Below, one piece after another: positions 8,490-17,544 of a stretch of 64,000 nt of DNA; position 1 is the stretch's first letter, and every line of letters starts with the position of its first letter. The notes under the pieces were generated by a model, which was given only the letters and a program-made list of their open reading frames with translations, searched no databases and was not told the origin of the DNA. Source of the DNA: CAVOGJ01 sp963700865. GTDB taxonomy: Bacteria > Planctomycetota > Planctomycetia > Pirellulales > Pirellulaceae. The DNA lies in contig CAVOZC010000020.1 in NCBI GenBank assembly GCA_963700865.1, forward strand, positions 1 through 64,000, written 5' to 3'. Position numbers and translations under genes: made by a program.

Positions 8490-10769
8490 ATGTCCAATCC
8501 ACTCAAGTGGTTTCGTAAGTATGAAAAGTTTTTGTTGGGCATCTTTGGTGTATTGCTCATGATCGCTTTCACCTTTTCTTTAGGTGTTTCCGGTCTTTCG
8601 CTTACCGATTTTGCCAGTGGCCGCAACGGCGGCCCCGGGGCCAAAGGCGACGACGTCGTGGCGACCTGGTCGGGGGGGGAATTAAAAGAGAGTGATTTTG
8701 CGAATTTGCGCACGGGTCGCGCCATGCTGATCGAATTCACGCGGGCCGCCTTCATGCAGACTCAAGAACGAGGCGGCCAGCTGCGGGCGGCCACCATTCC
8801 CTTCGATGTCGGGGACGGCGCTCTGTTGGCGCTGGCGATCCTCTCAGAAAAAGCCGAAGCGATGGGCTTGCAGATTTCGGATCAGGACGTCTTGAACTAC
8901 TTGTTGCGGCTGACCGATCAAAAGCTGCAGCCTAAGGAATTTAAAAACTTGTGGAACACGCTGACGTCGGGACGCGGCTCGGATGCTCAATTGCTCTCCC
9001 TCTTCAGACGAGAACTTCTGGCCATGCGCGTCCAGGATATGCTCCAGAGTGGCACTTTTCCCGAATCGCCCCTTAGACGCTGGGAAAACTACAATCGCCT
9101 GGAGCGCACAATCCAGGCGGAAGTCACCGCGATTCCCGTAGCCAAATTTGTCGATCAGGTCGCGGATCCAACGGCCAAGGAAGTTGAAGAGTTCTTTCAG
9201 AAATACAAGCACCAATACCCTTATCCGGGCAGTCCCGAACCAGGGTTTCGCGTCCGTGAGAAGGCGGCCTTCGAGTATATCAAGCTCGATTTTGAGCAAT
9301 TCGTGATGTCGGAAATCGCTCGTGTGACACCCGAAGAGATCGCGAACTACTACGAAGAGAATAAGGACGCGTTCCGCGAACAGTCGTTCCTCGAAGACGA
9401 TCTCCAGATTGACGACGTTCCCCCAGCACCGGCCGCTGGAGAAGCGTCGGGGGATCCGGCCAGTGCCGAAACATCCACCGAGCCGTCCGAATCGGCCGAG
9501 CCGACCGAGACAAACGACGCGGCCGAGTCCAACGACAAGCCAGAGGCGAGCCCGACCGAGGGAACGGCGGAGGACATGTCGACGGCCGAGGAGACCGGCG
9601 ATGCGACCGAATCAGCGGCCGAGGAGGACGCAGCCGATGAATCGGATGCCACAACGCCGGCTGATCAGCCCGAGGCAACCCCCAGCCCGCTTCCGCAGGA
9701 CAACGCGTCTTCAGCGGAGACGGTTGACAACGACTTGGAAGCAGACGATGTCGATGCCGGCAAGGACGAAGTGGCCGCAGAGCCCGCGAAGTACAAGCCT
9801 CTGGAAAAAGTCGCCGACGAAATCAAACGAGCCATCGCACGGCCGCGGGCCCAGGAAAAATTCGCCTCCGCATTGGCGGCCCTGCGCAGCAAGCTGGATC
9901 GCTATTACGGAAATCAAGTTTCGTACCAGATCAGCCGGGATCGCGGCGCGGATGTGATGCCGCCGACTTTTCCCGATTTATCCGATATTGAAACGAGTGT
10001 CCCCTTGAGCGTGGAGTCGACGCCACTCGTCGATGAGCTGGAAATCGAAAACTACGAGATCGGCAAGGCTTACAGTCTTGATTTCCAGAATGGCGAGTTT
10101 CGCCAGACAACGTTCAATGAAGTCGCGTTCGCATCGGTTCCGTTATACAAGGCTAATCAATTTCCCAAGAGTGAAGCCGCCACCGAGGTGTTCCTCTATT
10201 GGCGCACCGAGCTGCAAGACAGCTATGAACCCAAGCTGGACGAAGTGCGGGAGCAGGTGATCCAGGCTTGGAAAAAGCAACAGGCGGTCGACCTGGCGAA
10301 AGCCGAAGCGAAACGACTGGTGGAAAAGGCTGCTGCGAGTGACTTACCTCTTTCCGAGTCGCTGATCGAAGACGCGGCCGAATTTTTCGAGACGGACGAG
10401 GTGAGTTGGTACACCGGCGGCGACATCCCGTTCGATCCAAACAGCGTCCCGCAAGTCACGCCCATCGCGGGCCTGGAGAATCCCAGCTATGAGCTCTACG
10501 AACGACTCTTCGGCTTATCCGCCGGAGAAGTCGGGTATGGACTGAACGCACCCCAGGACATCGTCTACCTCTTTCGGGTGGTGGAAGCGAGCCCCGAACT
10601 GGGCGTGCTGCAAGCCGGCTTTCTGCAAAATGTCCTGGTCCTCCGCGGGCTGGATTATATTCGCGATGCCGAGAATCGTCGCTCGCTTACGCAAGGCTAC
10701 GAGGACCTACTCGACAGTAGTGGCGTCGAATGGAAACGCGAACCGGAAAGCGGGCAGCGTAATCGTTGA
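8490..10769 (+). CDS. Membrane-anchored SurA/PpiD-like periplasmic chaperone
   Basis: Predicted folding factor for exported proteins. Residues 1-30 give a short cytoplasmic piece and one membrane span (FLLGIFGVLLMIAF), the layout of PpiD; residues 60-270 fit a SurA N-terminal chaperone module. I cannot recognise a rotamase domain, so isomerase activity is doubtful. Residues about 302-431 are a low-complexity insert of Glu, Asp, Ala, Ser, Thr and Pro that splits the chaperone part, and the C-terminal third is again globular. Length is 759 residues against about 620 for E. coli PpiD. The next gene is convergent, so it stands alone. Confidence 0.72.
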   Translation: MSNPLKWFRKYEKFLLGIFGVLLMIAFTFSLGVSGLSLTDFASGRNGGPGAKGDDVVATWSGGELKESDFANLRTGRAMLIEFTRAAFMQTQERGGQLRAATIPFDVGDGALLALAILSEKAEAMGLQISDQDVLNYLLRLTDQKLQPKEFKNLWNTLTSGRGSDAQLLSLFRRELLAMRVQDMLQSGTFPESPLRRWENYNRLERTIQAEVTAIPVAKFVDQVADPTAKEVEEFFQKYKHQYPYPGSPEPGFRVREKAAFEYIKLDFEQFVMSEIARVTPEEIANYYEENKDAFREQSFLEDDLQIDDVPPAPAAGEASGDPASAETSTEPSESAEPTETNDAAESNDKPEASPTEGTAEDMSTAEETGDATESAAEEDAADESDATTPADQPEATPSPLPQDNASSAETVDNDLEADDVDAGKDEVAAEPAKYKPLEKVADEIKRAIARPRAQEKFASALAALRSKLDRYYGNQVSYQISRDRGADVMPPTFPDLSDIETSVPLSVESTPLVDELEIENYEIGKAYSLDFQNGEFRQTTFNEVAFASVPLYKANQFPKSEAATEVFLYWRTELQDSYEPKLDEVREQVIQAWKKQQAVDLAKAEAKRLVEKAAASDLPLSESLIEDAAEFFETDEVSWYTGGDIPFDPNSVPQVTPIAGLENPSYELYERLFGLSAGEVGYGLNAPQDIVYLFRVVEASPELGVLQAGFLQNVLVLRGLDYIRDAENRRSLTQGYEDLLDSSGVEWKREPESGQRNR

Positions 10770-11184
10770 GTCGTGGCCAGCGAACGTGAAACTCCCGCCG
10801 GCAAGCGACGGGCATCTCGACTTGTCCGTAGGACGGCATTCGTGGTTCCCTGGTGAACCGCCAGCCCGCCTGCCACAGGAGCCTGACAACAAGAACGGTA
10901 TTTGCACCGACTCAATCATCGAGCACGTACCCAGTGGAAACTTACGCGTCATCGGAGTGCACGAGCACCAGAAGGCAGATCCGCTGTTTCCAGGAGACTG
11001 TTTGCCGGCACGTGGATGGTGACAAAGGCGCCAGGCTTCGGACCGTTGGGGAGGCGGGATGGCACCAAATCCTCGCGAATCCAGCGGCCTGATGTTCGGT
11101 AGCCGGAGTCGCCCGACTTTGGACGGCAGGCGTGCGATACCAAGCTCCAGTCCATATGTTCGCGAATCCGGCGAGGCGAACCAG
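10770..11184. other. Convergent intergenic region with a dispersed repeat
   Basis: 415 bases between the chaperone gene and kynB. The only structure I see is a 46-base repeat at 10773-10818 that recurs, diverged, at 17296-17341. Confidence 0.45.
10773..10818. repeat. Dispersed 46-bp repeat, copy A
   Basis: Starts GTGGCCAGCG and contains CCGCCGGCAAGCGACGGGCA. About three quarters of the positions match copy B at 17296-17341. The core CCGCC...GGCGG can fold in copy B. Confidence 0.4.
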
Positions 11185-11805
11185 CTACCGCGAAATGAGC
11201 ACGGCTCGCACGGGAGACGCGTCGCCCCCGATGATCTTCAGGGGCAATGCCTGGAGCTCGTAGTATCCCGGCGGTGGCTGGGAAAGGTCGAGAGACTCGA
11301 GAATCTGAATATTCCAATCATGCAGCGCGCGGTGGATGGGCAGTTTCTTACTCTCGATCGGATCCACCGAGGGGACGTCGAGCCCCACCAGGCGGACCCC
11401 CCGCTCGCCCAAAAATTGCGGGACTCGCTCTTCCAACACCGGAATCTCTGTGGGAAAGACGCGGTGATCGAGCCAAACGCCGGTTCGCAACAACAGCCGC
11501 GGAGCCATTTCAAAGTCGATCCCGGCCAGATCTCGCACTTGAATCCGCGGCAGCCCCCGCACATCCAACAGATGACACGGTCCCAGGAACGTGTCGAGCG
11601 GCAATTCATCGATCGAAGCACCTGCCGTTTCGATGTGTCGGGGTGCGTCGACATGCGTCGCCATGTGCAGACTTGTAGTCATCCTTCCCACGTTGACGGT
11701 ATCGCCATGCGAAACCGCCATCGTGGCTGCCAATTCGAACTTGGCGTCGCCCGGCCATTCCGCGGTCGATGTCGACATGGGAAGGCTGATGTCATAAATC
11801 TTCAT
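11185..11805 (-). CDS. kynB: Kynurenine formamidase (cyclase family)
   Basis: Hydrolyses N-formylkynurenine to kynurenine and formate in tryptophan breakdown. 206 residues, the usual size. The metal-binding signature of the cyclase family is present as HMATHVDAPRH, and the DISLPM start and GLDVPSVD segment are typical. The frame is open up to 12123, but ATG at 11805 has GAGG at the right distance and begins at the conserved MKIYDIS; the upstream part is antisense-free overlap with kynU in another frame. It lies 94 bases behind kynU on the same strand, which supports the kynurenine assignment over a general cyclase. Confidence 0.87.
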   Translation of the reverse strand: MKIYDISLPMSTSTAEWPGDAKFELAATMAVSHGDTVNVGRMTTSLHMATHVDAPRHIETAGASIDELPLDTFLGPCHLLDVRGLPRIQVRDLAGIDFEMAPRLLLRTGVWLDHRVFPTEIPVLEERVPQFLGERGVRLVGLDVPSVDPIESKKLPIHRALHDWNIQILESLDLSQPPPGYYELQALPLKIIGGDASPVRAVLISR

Positions 11806-11899
11806 GTCGTCCTCACTGGGGTGTCGAATAGCAGCCGGCGGCGCGAAGTGCGGCACAATCGGGATCGTCCGGCCATATCGTGGCGGTAGCGACCCCCAC

Positions 11900-13162
11900 T
11901 CAGGGTATGCGTTCGTCCGCCGCGAATCGCTCATATTCTCCCGTTGCCAATACTTGTTCGCAGTGCTGGAGCGCCTTGTAGCAATCCGTGAACGTCGTAT
12001 ACAACGGCGCCGGGCAGAGACGTAGGATGTGGGGCGGTCGAAAATCGGGCACGACGCCTCGAGCGCGAAGTGCTGACGAAATTGAGCGAGCCTGCGGATG
12101 CAACAGCGCCACGTGGCCACCACGCCGCCCCGGTGGCAGCTCGCACACGCGAACCCCGTGGCTGGACAGCACGGCCTTGGCGTGAACGATGAGAAAATCG
12201 GTGAGCCGCAGCGATTTGGCCCGCAATCGATCCCTCCCCGCGGTGAGCAGCAAGTCCAGCGAACCGTGCAGCGGTGCCATCGCCAGGACCGAAGGCGTTC
12301 CCTGCTGGAGTCGCCCGGCCGAGGGTGCCGGTTCGAGCTTTGACCGCATCTCGAACATCGTCTCCTTCCGATGGCCGAACCAGCCGGCCAGCCCCGGGGT
12401 CCTCTGGAAGTGCCGACGATTCAAGTAGACGAAGGCCGGCGCTCCAGGTCCTCCATTGAGATACTTGTAGCTGCAACCCACGGCGAAATCGACCTCCGCC
12501 GCGGAAAACCCGTGGGGCACCGAGCCGACACTGTGGGAGCAATCGAGTCCCAAGATCACCTGGTCACGCCGTGCCGCCTGCGCGATGCGGGGCACGTCCA
12601 GCAATTGACCGCTGGTATAAATCACGGTGGGAAGAATCGCAATTTGAACACCGTCAGTGAACCGCTCGATCAGCGCATGCTCATCGAGTGTCAAACCATC
12701 AGCACTGGGCGCGATCACCAAGTCTCGTTCCGGAATCTTGCCGACTCGTCGCAGGAAACTCTCGATAGCATATCGATCCGTGGGAAACGCCAGCTCGTCG
12801 ATGAGGATCCGCGACTTGGGACTTGCCGCGTCGTAGAACGTCGCGAGGCACTGGTGCAGGTTGACCGTGGTCGAATTGGCGACAACCACTTCGTCCCGAT
12901 CGGCACCCAGCAGCTCCGCAATCCGACCGCCCAGTTGTTCCGCCATTTCGAACCACGGCGGCTGCGCCTCCAGCCAGCCACCGATGGCGAGTTGCTTCCA
13001 CTGCTCCATGGCCGCAAGCAGCGAGGATTCGGCGGGGCGGCTGAGCAATCCCAGCGAATTTCCGTCCAGGTAGATTTGTTCGGGTCGATAAAACTCGTCG
13101 CGAAACGCCGCCAACTCGTCCTGCTGATCAAGTTGTCTGGCAATTTCTTCCGTGGGAATCAT
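11900..13162 (-). CDS. kynU: Kynureninase
   Basis: PLP enzyme that cleaves kynurenine to anthranilate and alanine. 420 residues from the chosen ATG, normal for the family. Features in order: YLDGNSLG (residues 31-38), ANSTTVNLHQ (95-104), DCSHSVGSVPH (207-217) and the cofactor lysine in GCSYKYLNGGPG (Lys233). An ATG four codons upstream (13174) is an equally possible start, and neither has a strong ribosome site. It is followed by kynB, so two consecutive steps are encoded together. Tryptophan 2,3-dioxygenase, the first step, is not in the window. Confidence 0.92.
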   Translation of the reverse strand: MIPTEEIARQLDQQDELAAFRDEFYRPEQIYLDGNSLGLLSRPAESSLLAAMEQWKQLAIGGWLEAQPPWFEMAEQLGGRIAELLGADRDEVVVANSTTVNLHQCLATFYDAASPKSRILIDELAFPTDRYAIESFLRRVGKIPERDLVIAPSADGLTLDEHALIERFTDGVQIAILPTVIYTSGQLLDVPRIAQAARRDQVILGLDCSHSVGSVPHGFSAAEVDFAVGCSYKYLNGGPGAPAFVYLNRRHFQRTPGLAGWFGHRKETMFEMRSKLEPAPSAGRLQQGTPSVLAMAPLHGSLDLLLTAGRDRLRAKSLRLTDFLIVHAKAVLSSHGVRVCELPPGRRGGHVALLHPQARSISSALRARGVVPDFRPPHILRLCPAPLYTTFTDCYKALQHCEQVLATGEYERFAADERIP

Positions 13163-13271
13163 CGTGCGCACCATTTTTGTGAAACCGTTGATCGTGCCGA
13201 ACGGACGGCCACCGGTCAATGGGCGGTCAAATACGACAGGCTGGAAACCTACCCCACGAATGCCACGACGG

Positions 13272-13967
13272 CTAATGGCGAGCGAAGAACAGCCAATCGG
13301 TGTGCGGCTCGTCAATCAAGTGATTGACATGCGTAATCGGTTCGACGCGGACTTCTTCAAACGTCTTGCTGAGCGCATCGGCAAAGGGTGAGCTTTCCGC
13401 GTACGACCAGATGGCCAATACGCCATCAGCGGACAGGTGCTGCCGCGCCGCCCGAAGTCCTTCCGCCGTATAGAACGATGAACTCTCCTCGGCCAGCCGC
13501 TCGTCGGGCGAGTGATCGACGTCGATAAGAATGGCGTCAAACAGCTCCGCGGGCGGCCCGGCCAGTCGTTCGTAAATGTCCCCGAGCGTAAGTTGCAGGC
13601 GGGGTTCCTCACGAAGCTGAGGAGAGAGCGGTGTTAAATCGCGTTCGATCCAATCCAGTACCTGCGGCAAGAATTCGACGACTTCGACGCACGAGACACT
13701 GGCTGACTTAAGCGCCTCCCAGGCGGTATATCCAAGCCCCAAGCCTCCCACGAGCAGGCGCAAACCTTCGCCAGAGAGCATTGCCAACGCCATTCGAGCC
13801 AGAGCCTGCTCGGAATCAGTATAGAGGCTGCTCATCAAGAACTCGTGATTGAGGGTCACTTCGGTAACCAGCGTACCGGGCTGAGAGAGCAACTCGCGGC
13901 GGCGAAGGCACAGCAACCCCAAGGGAGTCACATCGTAGGATAGAATTTCGAGGTTGCTTTTCGCCAT
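13272..13967 (-). CDS. Spermidine-synthase-like SAM-dependent protein
   Basis: 231 residues with the nucleotide-binding loop LVGGLGLGYTAWEAL (about residues 70-84), VEVVEFLPQVLDW and the later DAILIDVDHSPD, an arrangement shared by polyamine aminopropyltransferases and related methyltransferases. It is shorter than true spermidine synthases (about 280 residues) and I cannot confirm the polyamine-binding residues, so the reaction is open. It lies about 100 bases upstream of kynU on the same strand and may share its transcript; no functional link to kynurenine is evident. Confidence 0.75.
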   Translation of the reverse strand: MAKSNLEILSYDVTPLGLLCLRRRELLSQPGTLVTEVTLNHEFLMSSLYTDSEQALARMALAMLSGEGLRLLVGGLGLGYTAWEALKSASVSCVEVVEFLPQVLDWIERDLTPLSPQLREEPRLQLTLGDIYERLAGPPAELFDAILIDVDHSPDERLAEESSSFYTAEGLRAARQHLSADGVLAIWSYAESSPFADALSKTFEEVRVEPITHVNHLIDEPHTDWLFFARH

Positions 13968-14042
13968 GCAACGCAGCCTAGCGTCGTCCGGGGCCGATTG
14001 TCGAGGGGGACGAGGGCACGCGACCCAACGTTCGCATCGCCG

Positions 14043-15053
14043 CTAATCCGCCGCTTCCTCGTGACCTAATAACCACCGCTTCCGCCACACGCCGCCCCCG
14101 TAGCCGCTCAGCGATCCATCGCTGCGAATTACGCGGTGGCAAGGAACGAGAATCGCCAATCGATTGTCGCCGTTGGCTCGTCCGACGGCACGTTGGGCCC
14201 CCCCACGTCCGATACGGCGAGCCAGTTGGTCGTAGCTGCATTTCTGGCCGTATGGTATTTCCAGCAACTGCCGCCAGACCGACACCTGAAACGCGGTGCC
14301 TCGCAGGTCCAAGGGGAGCTCGAACACGCGTCGCTCGCCGCGGAAATACTGCTGCAGCTCAATCTCGGTTTGCTGTAACAGGTCGTTCTCGCCCGGCGTC
14401 AACGGCGCCTGATAAATGCGCTGGATGCGTTTCAGTTGGGTTGCCAGCATGCGCCGATCGGCAAATTCGAGCAAACACAGTTTGCCACGGATTTCGCCAG
14501 CCAGCATGGGACCCAAAGCAGTCAGGATGCGATGGACCGTGATGGGCACGGCGTTTTTCAAGCGGGCCCCCCCGTCGACGCCCCATCGTCTTAAGGCATC
14601 GCGGAAACCGCTCAGCGATTCGAATCCGGAATCCAGCGCCGCTCCGGTGACTGGACGCCCATCGCGAATCTGTCCCACGGCGGTCGCCAGCCGGCGGGTA
14701 CGCAGGTACGTGTGAAAGGTCATCCCATGCTGCTGCTTGAACCAGCGGCGCACGCGGACCGGATCGGGCCCGCACGCTCGCACATCCTGATCTGTCCAAC
14801 GCCTCGATGGATCGGCATCGACGCTCGACAGGAAGTCCCGCAGCCAGGACGGCGCCGCGCCGAAGGCTTCGAGAGGTCGGCATTTTTTGCACGGGCGAAA
14901 GCCGGCGGACAGGGCGTCGTTGACCGTGCGATAGAATTCGACGTTTTCTCGTTTCGGCTTCCTTGCTGGACAGGTCGGGCGACAAAAAATCCCCGTGGTT
15001 CGCACGCCGACAAAGAAGAGACCTTCGTATTTCGAGTCACGATGGCACAGCAC
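14043..15053 (-). CDS. ada: Ada: DNA methyl repair protein and transcription activator
   Basis: Removes methyl groups from DNA phosphates and O6-methylguanine and, once methylated, acts as a transcription activator. Three parts are visible in 336 residues: the N-terminal zinc/methyl-acceptor domain with FCRPTCPARKP and later PCKKCRPL (four cysteines), an AraC-type helix-turn-helix around residues 85-170, and a C-terminal methyltransferase domain with the acceptor cysteine in PCHRVIRSDG. The start is GTG; there is no in-frame ATG before an upstream stop (15102-15104), so a few residues may be missing. Its neighbours are housekeeping genes on the same strand. Confidence 0.92.
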   Translation of the reverse strand: MLCHRDSKYEGLFFVGVRTTGIFCRPTCPARKPKRENVEFYRTVNDALSAGFRPCKKCRPLEAFGAAPSWLRDFLSSVDADPSRRWTDQDVRACGPDPVRVRRWFKQQHGMTFHTYLRTRRLATAVGQIRDGRPVTGAALDSGFESLSGFRDALRRWGVDGGARLKNAVPITVHRILTALGPMLAGEIRGKLCLLEFADRRMLATQLKRIQRIYQAPLTPGENDLLQQTEIELQQYFRGERRVFELPLDLRGTAFQVSVWRQLLEIPYGQKCSYDQLARRIGRGGAQRAVGRANGDNRLAILVPCHRVIRSDGSLSGYGGGVWRKRWLLGHEEAAD

Positions 15054-15232
15054 CGGTACATCTCCGCGGGCGGAGGCATCGTCAGGGACGGGCTGTTCGA
15101 GTCAATGTTCATACGGCGATTTTAGAGGCCATTATTATCCCGTGCGACCGAGAAATGGACATGCAATTCGGAAGGTGGTCATCAGCGCTAATCGATGCAA
15201 ATCACTCCCATAGGTTCCAGTTGACTTCGACA

Positions 15233-17029
15233 TCAGTCCTGATCCGTCCGCAGCACGGAGACAAATGCCTTCTGGGGAATATTCACCTGGCCAAACTGCT
15301 TCATCTTCGCCTTGCCCTTCTTCTGCTTTTCCAGCAGCTTCTTCTTACGAGTCACGTCACCCCCGTACAATTTCTCGGTCACGTCCTTACGGTAAGGCTG
15401 GATCGTTGCTCTCGCGATCACGGTACCGCCGATGGCCCCCTGAATCGGAATTTTGAACTGGTGCCGCGGAATGGCTTCGGCCAGCCGTTCACAATAATGC
15501 AGGGCCCGCGGTCGAGCTTTCTCCCGATGTACCAGGTAGGAGAGCGTATCGACGGGCTCCTTGTTCACGAGAATATCGACTTTGACGATATCCGTCGTCC
15601 GATATTCAATCGGCTCATAGTCGAACGAACCGTAGCCCCGCGTGATCATCTTGAGCTTGCCATAAAAATCGAACAGGACCTCGCCCAGCGGCATCTCGCT
15701 GGTTACCTCCACGCGGCCAGCGGAAAGGTACGCCATGGTCTGGCTTTCCGAGCGATGCTCCCGGCACAGATCCATCACGGGGCCGACGTAGGCCTCGGGA
15801 ATAAGAATCGAGGCTCGAATGAAAGGCTCGGTGACCGAGTCAATCTTTGTCGGGTCGGGCCAGTAGCTGGGATTGTCGACCTCCGTCAAAGTACCGTCCT
15901 TCAAGGTGAGCTTGTACTTGACGGACGGCGCCGAGATAACCAGACCGATGTCAAATTCTCGCAACAATCGCTCCTGGATCACATCAAGGTGGAGCAAGCC
16001 CAAGAATCCACAGCGATATCCGAAGCCGAGCGCCGCGGAACTGTCCTTCTCAAACGTCAGCGCGGCATCATTGATCGCCAATTTTTCCAGTGCCTTGGTG
16101 AGATCGACATAGTCTTCGGTACTCATCGGATAGATGGAGGAAAAAACTACTTGTTTGGCCTCCTGATAGCCCGGAATCGGCTCCTCCGCCGGTCGATCGA
16201 GCCCCGTAATCGTATCTCCGATTTCGATATCCCGCACGCTCTTGACCCCGGCCACGATGTAACCGACGTCACCGGCGCTGAGTTCGTCCTTGGGATTAAG
16301 CTTGAATTGGTTGTAGCCCAGTTCATCGACCGTATATTCGCGACCCGTGTGCATGAACTGAATCTTTTCACGCGTCTTCAACGTGCCTTCCATGACGCGA
16401 CATTGAAGAATCACGCCTCGATACGTGTCGAAATGGGCGTCAAAGACCAAGGCCTTGAAGGGCGCTTGCGGGTCTCCCTGGGGACATGGCAGTTTTTCAA
16501 CGATGCCGGCCAGCACGTCGTCGATGCCGACTCCCGTCTTGGCGGAAACAGGGATCGCCTCAAAAGGATCAAGCCCGAGGTCCGCATCGATCTCTTCGCG
16601 AACTCGATCGACGTCGGCAGCCGGGAGATCAATCTTATTGATGATTGGCAAGAGTGTCAGATCATGTTCCAGCGCTAAGTACAAATTGGCCACCGTTTGC
16701 GCCTCCACGCCCTGGGAAGCGTCCACCACAATCAGTGCCCCGTCACTCGCCATCAGCGAACGTCGAACTTCGTGAGAAAAATCCACGTGGCCCGGCGTAT
16801 CAATCAGGTTGAGCAGATAGTTCTTGCCGCCCGGAGCGCAATAGTTGAGCGTGACCGTATTGCTTTTGATCGTGATCCCCCGTTCTCGTTCGATGTCCAT
16901 CGAGTCGAGCATCTGATCTCGGAATTCACGCTGTGTGACACCGCCGCAGGCCTGGATGAGCCGATCAGCGAGCGTCGATTTGCCATGATCGATGTGGGCG
17001 ATGATGCAGAAATTTCGAATGTGGTTCAT
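15233..17029 (-). CDS. lepA: Elongation factor 4 (LepA GTPase)
   Basis: Ribosome-bound translational GTPase that back-translocates stalled ribosomes. 598 residues, the standard length. All G motifs are present: AHIDHGKST, the RGITIKS switch, DTPGHVDF, NKIDLP and SAKTG. The LepA-specific C-terminal domain ends with AKMKQFGQVNIPQKAF. The open frame extends to 17143, but the family always begins MxxIRNFxIIAHIDHGK, so the ATG at 17029 is chosen. No apparent operon partner. Confidence 0.97.
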   Translation of the reverse strand: MNHIRNFCIIAHIDHGKSTLADRLIQACGGVTQREFRDQMLDSMDIERERGITIKSNTVTLNYCAPGGKNYLLNLIDTPGHVDFSHEVRRSLMASDGALIVVDASQGVEAQTVANLYLALEHDLTLLPIINKIDLPAADVDRVREEIDADLGLDPFEAIPVSAKTGVGIDDVLAGIVEKLPCPQGDPQAPFKALVFDAHFDTYRGVILQCRVMEGTLKTREKIQFMHTGREYTVDELGYNQFKLNPKDELSAGDVGYIVAGVKSVRDIEIGDTITGLDRPAEEPIPGYQEAKQVVFSSIYPMSTEDYVDLTKALEKLAINDAALTFEKDSSAALGFGYRCGFLGLLHLDVIQERLLREFDIGLVISAPSVKYKLTLKDGTLTEVDNPSYWPDPTKIDSVTEPFIRASILIPEAYVGPVMDLCREHRSESQTMAYLSAGRVEVTSEMPLGEVLFDFYGKLKMITRGYGSFDYEPIEYRTTDIVKVDILVNKEPVDTLSYLVHREKARPRALHYCERLAEAIPRHQFKIPIQGAIGGTVIARATIQPYRKDVTEKLYGGDVTRKKKLLEKQKKGKAKMKQFGQVNIPQKAFVSVLRTDQD

Positions 17030-17544
17030 AAGTCGAGGTACTGGCCAAGGAGTACTGGTAAGCCGCTCGCTGCCGCGAACATCCACGCCACGATAGAATA
17101 GCATCACGAAGCGGAATACGGACGGGGCCACAAGACGCGCCATGCCCGACGTCTTGAGGACTTGTCGATCCGTCGGATGCGCTCAGCCAATCGTGTTTGG
17201 CAGGCAATATCATGGCTATGCGGCGATCGATGGGGGGCCCGGACCTGCACGGCTCTCCCGGGAAAGACGCCGGGGCCCCTTCTCTTCGCGCTGCCGTGGC
17301 CAGCGCATGTGCATCTTCCGCCGGCGAGCGGCGGGCATCGGGGAATTGCAGCCGAGGATCGTTCGACACGCGCGATCCCCACGTTTGCCATGGGGTACTT
17401 CAGGTCGATGGGCCGCGGATTTGTGGGCCGAATGGAGGAAAGCTCCCCCACGCCTGCCGGGGGGCGCTTCAGGCTACTCGGCTACCCAAGTCTCCCCCGT
17501 CCATGCTTGTACCCAACGCAGCGGGCTGCGGATGTTTGGAATGT
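17030..17544. other. Intergenic region with a dispersed repeat
   Basis: 515 bases between lepA and the RTX gene. It holds copy B of a 46-base repeat (17296-17341) and presumably the lepA promoter. I see no gene or RNA. Confidence 0.45.
17296..17341. repeat. Dispersed 46-bp repeat, copy B
   Basis: Diverged copy of 10773-10818, starting GTGGCCAGCG. CCGCC (17322-17326) can pair with GGCGG twelve bases on. Confidence 0.4.

Noticed and set aside
14963..16678. A 571-codon open frame on the plus strand
   Set aside because: Antisense to the conserved lepA; no protein-like motifs.
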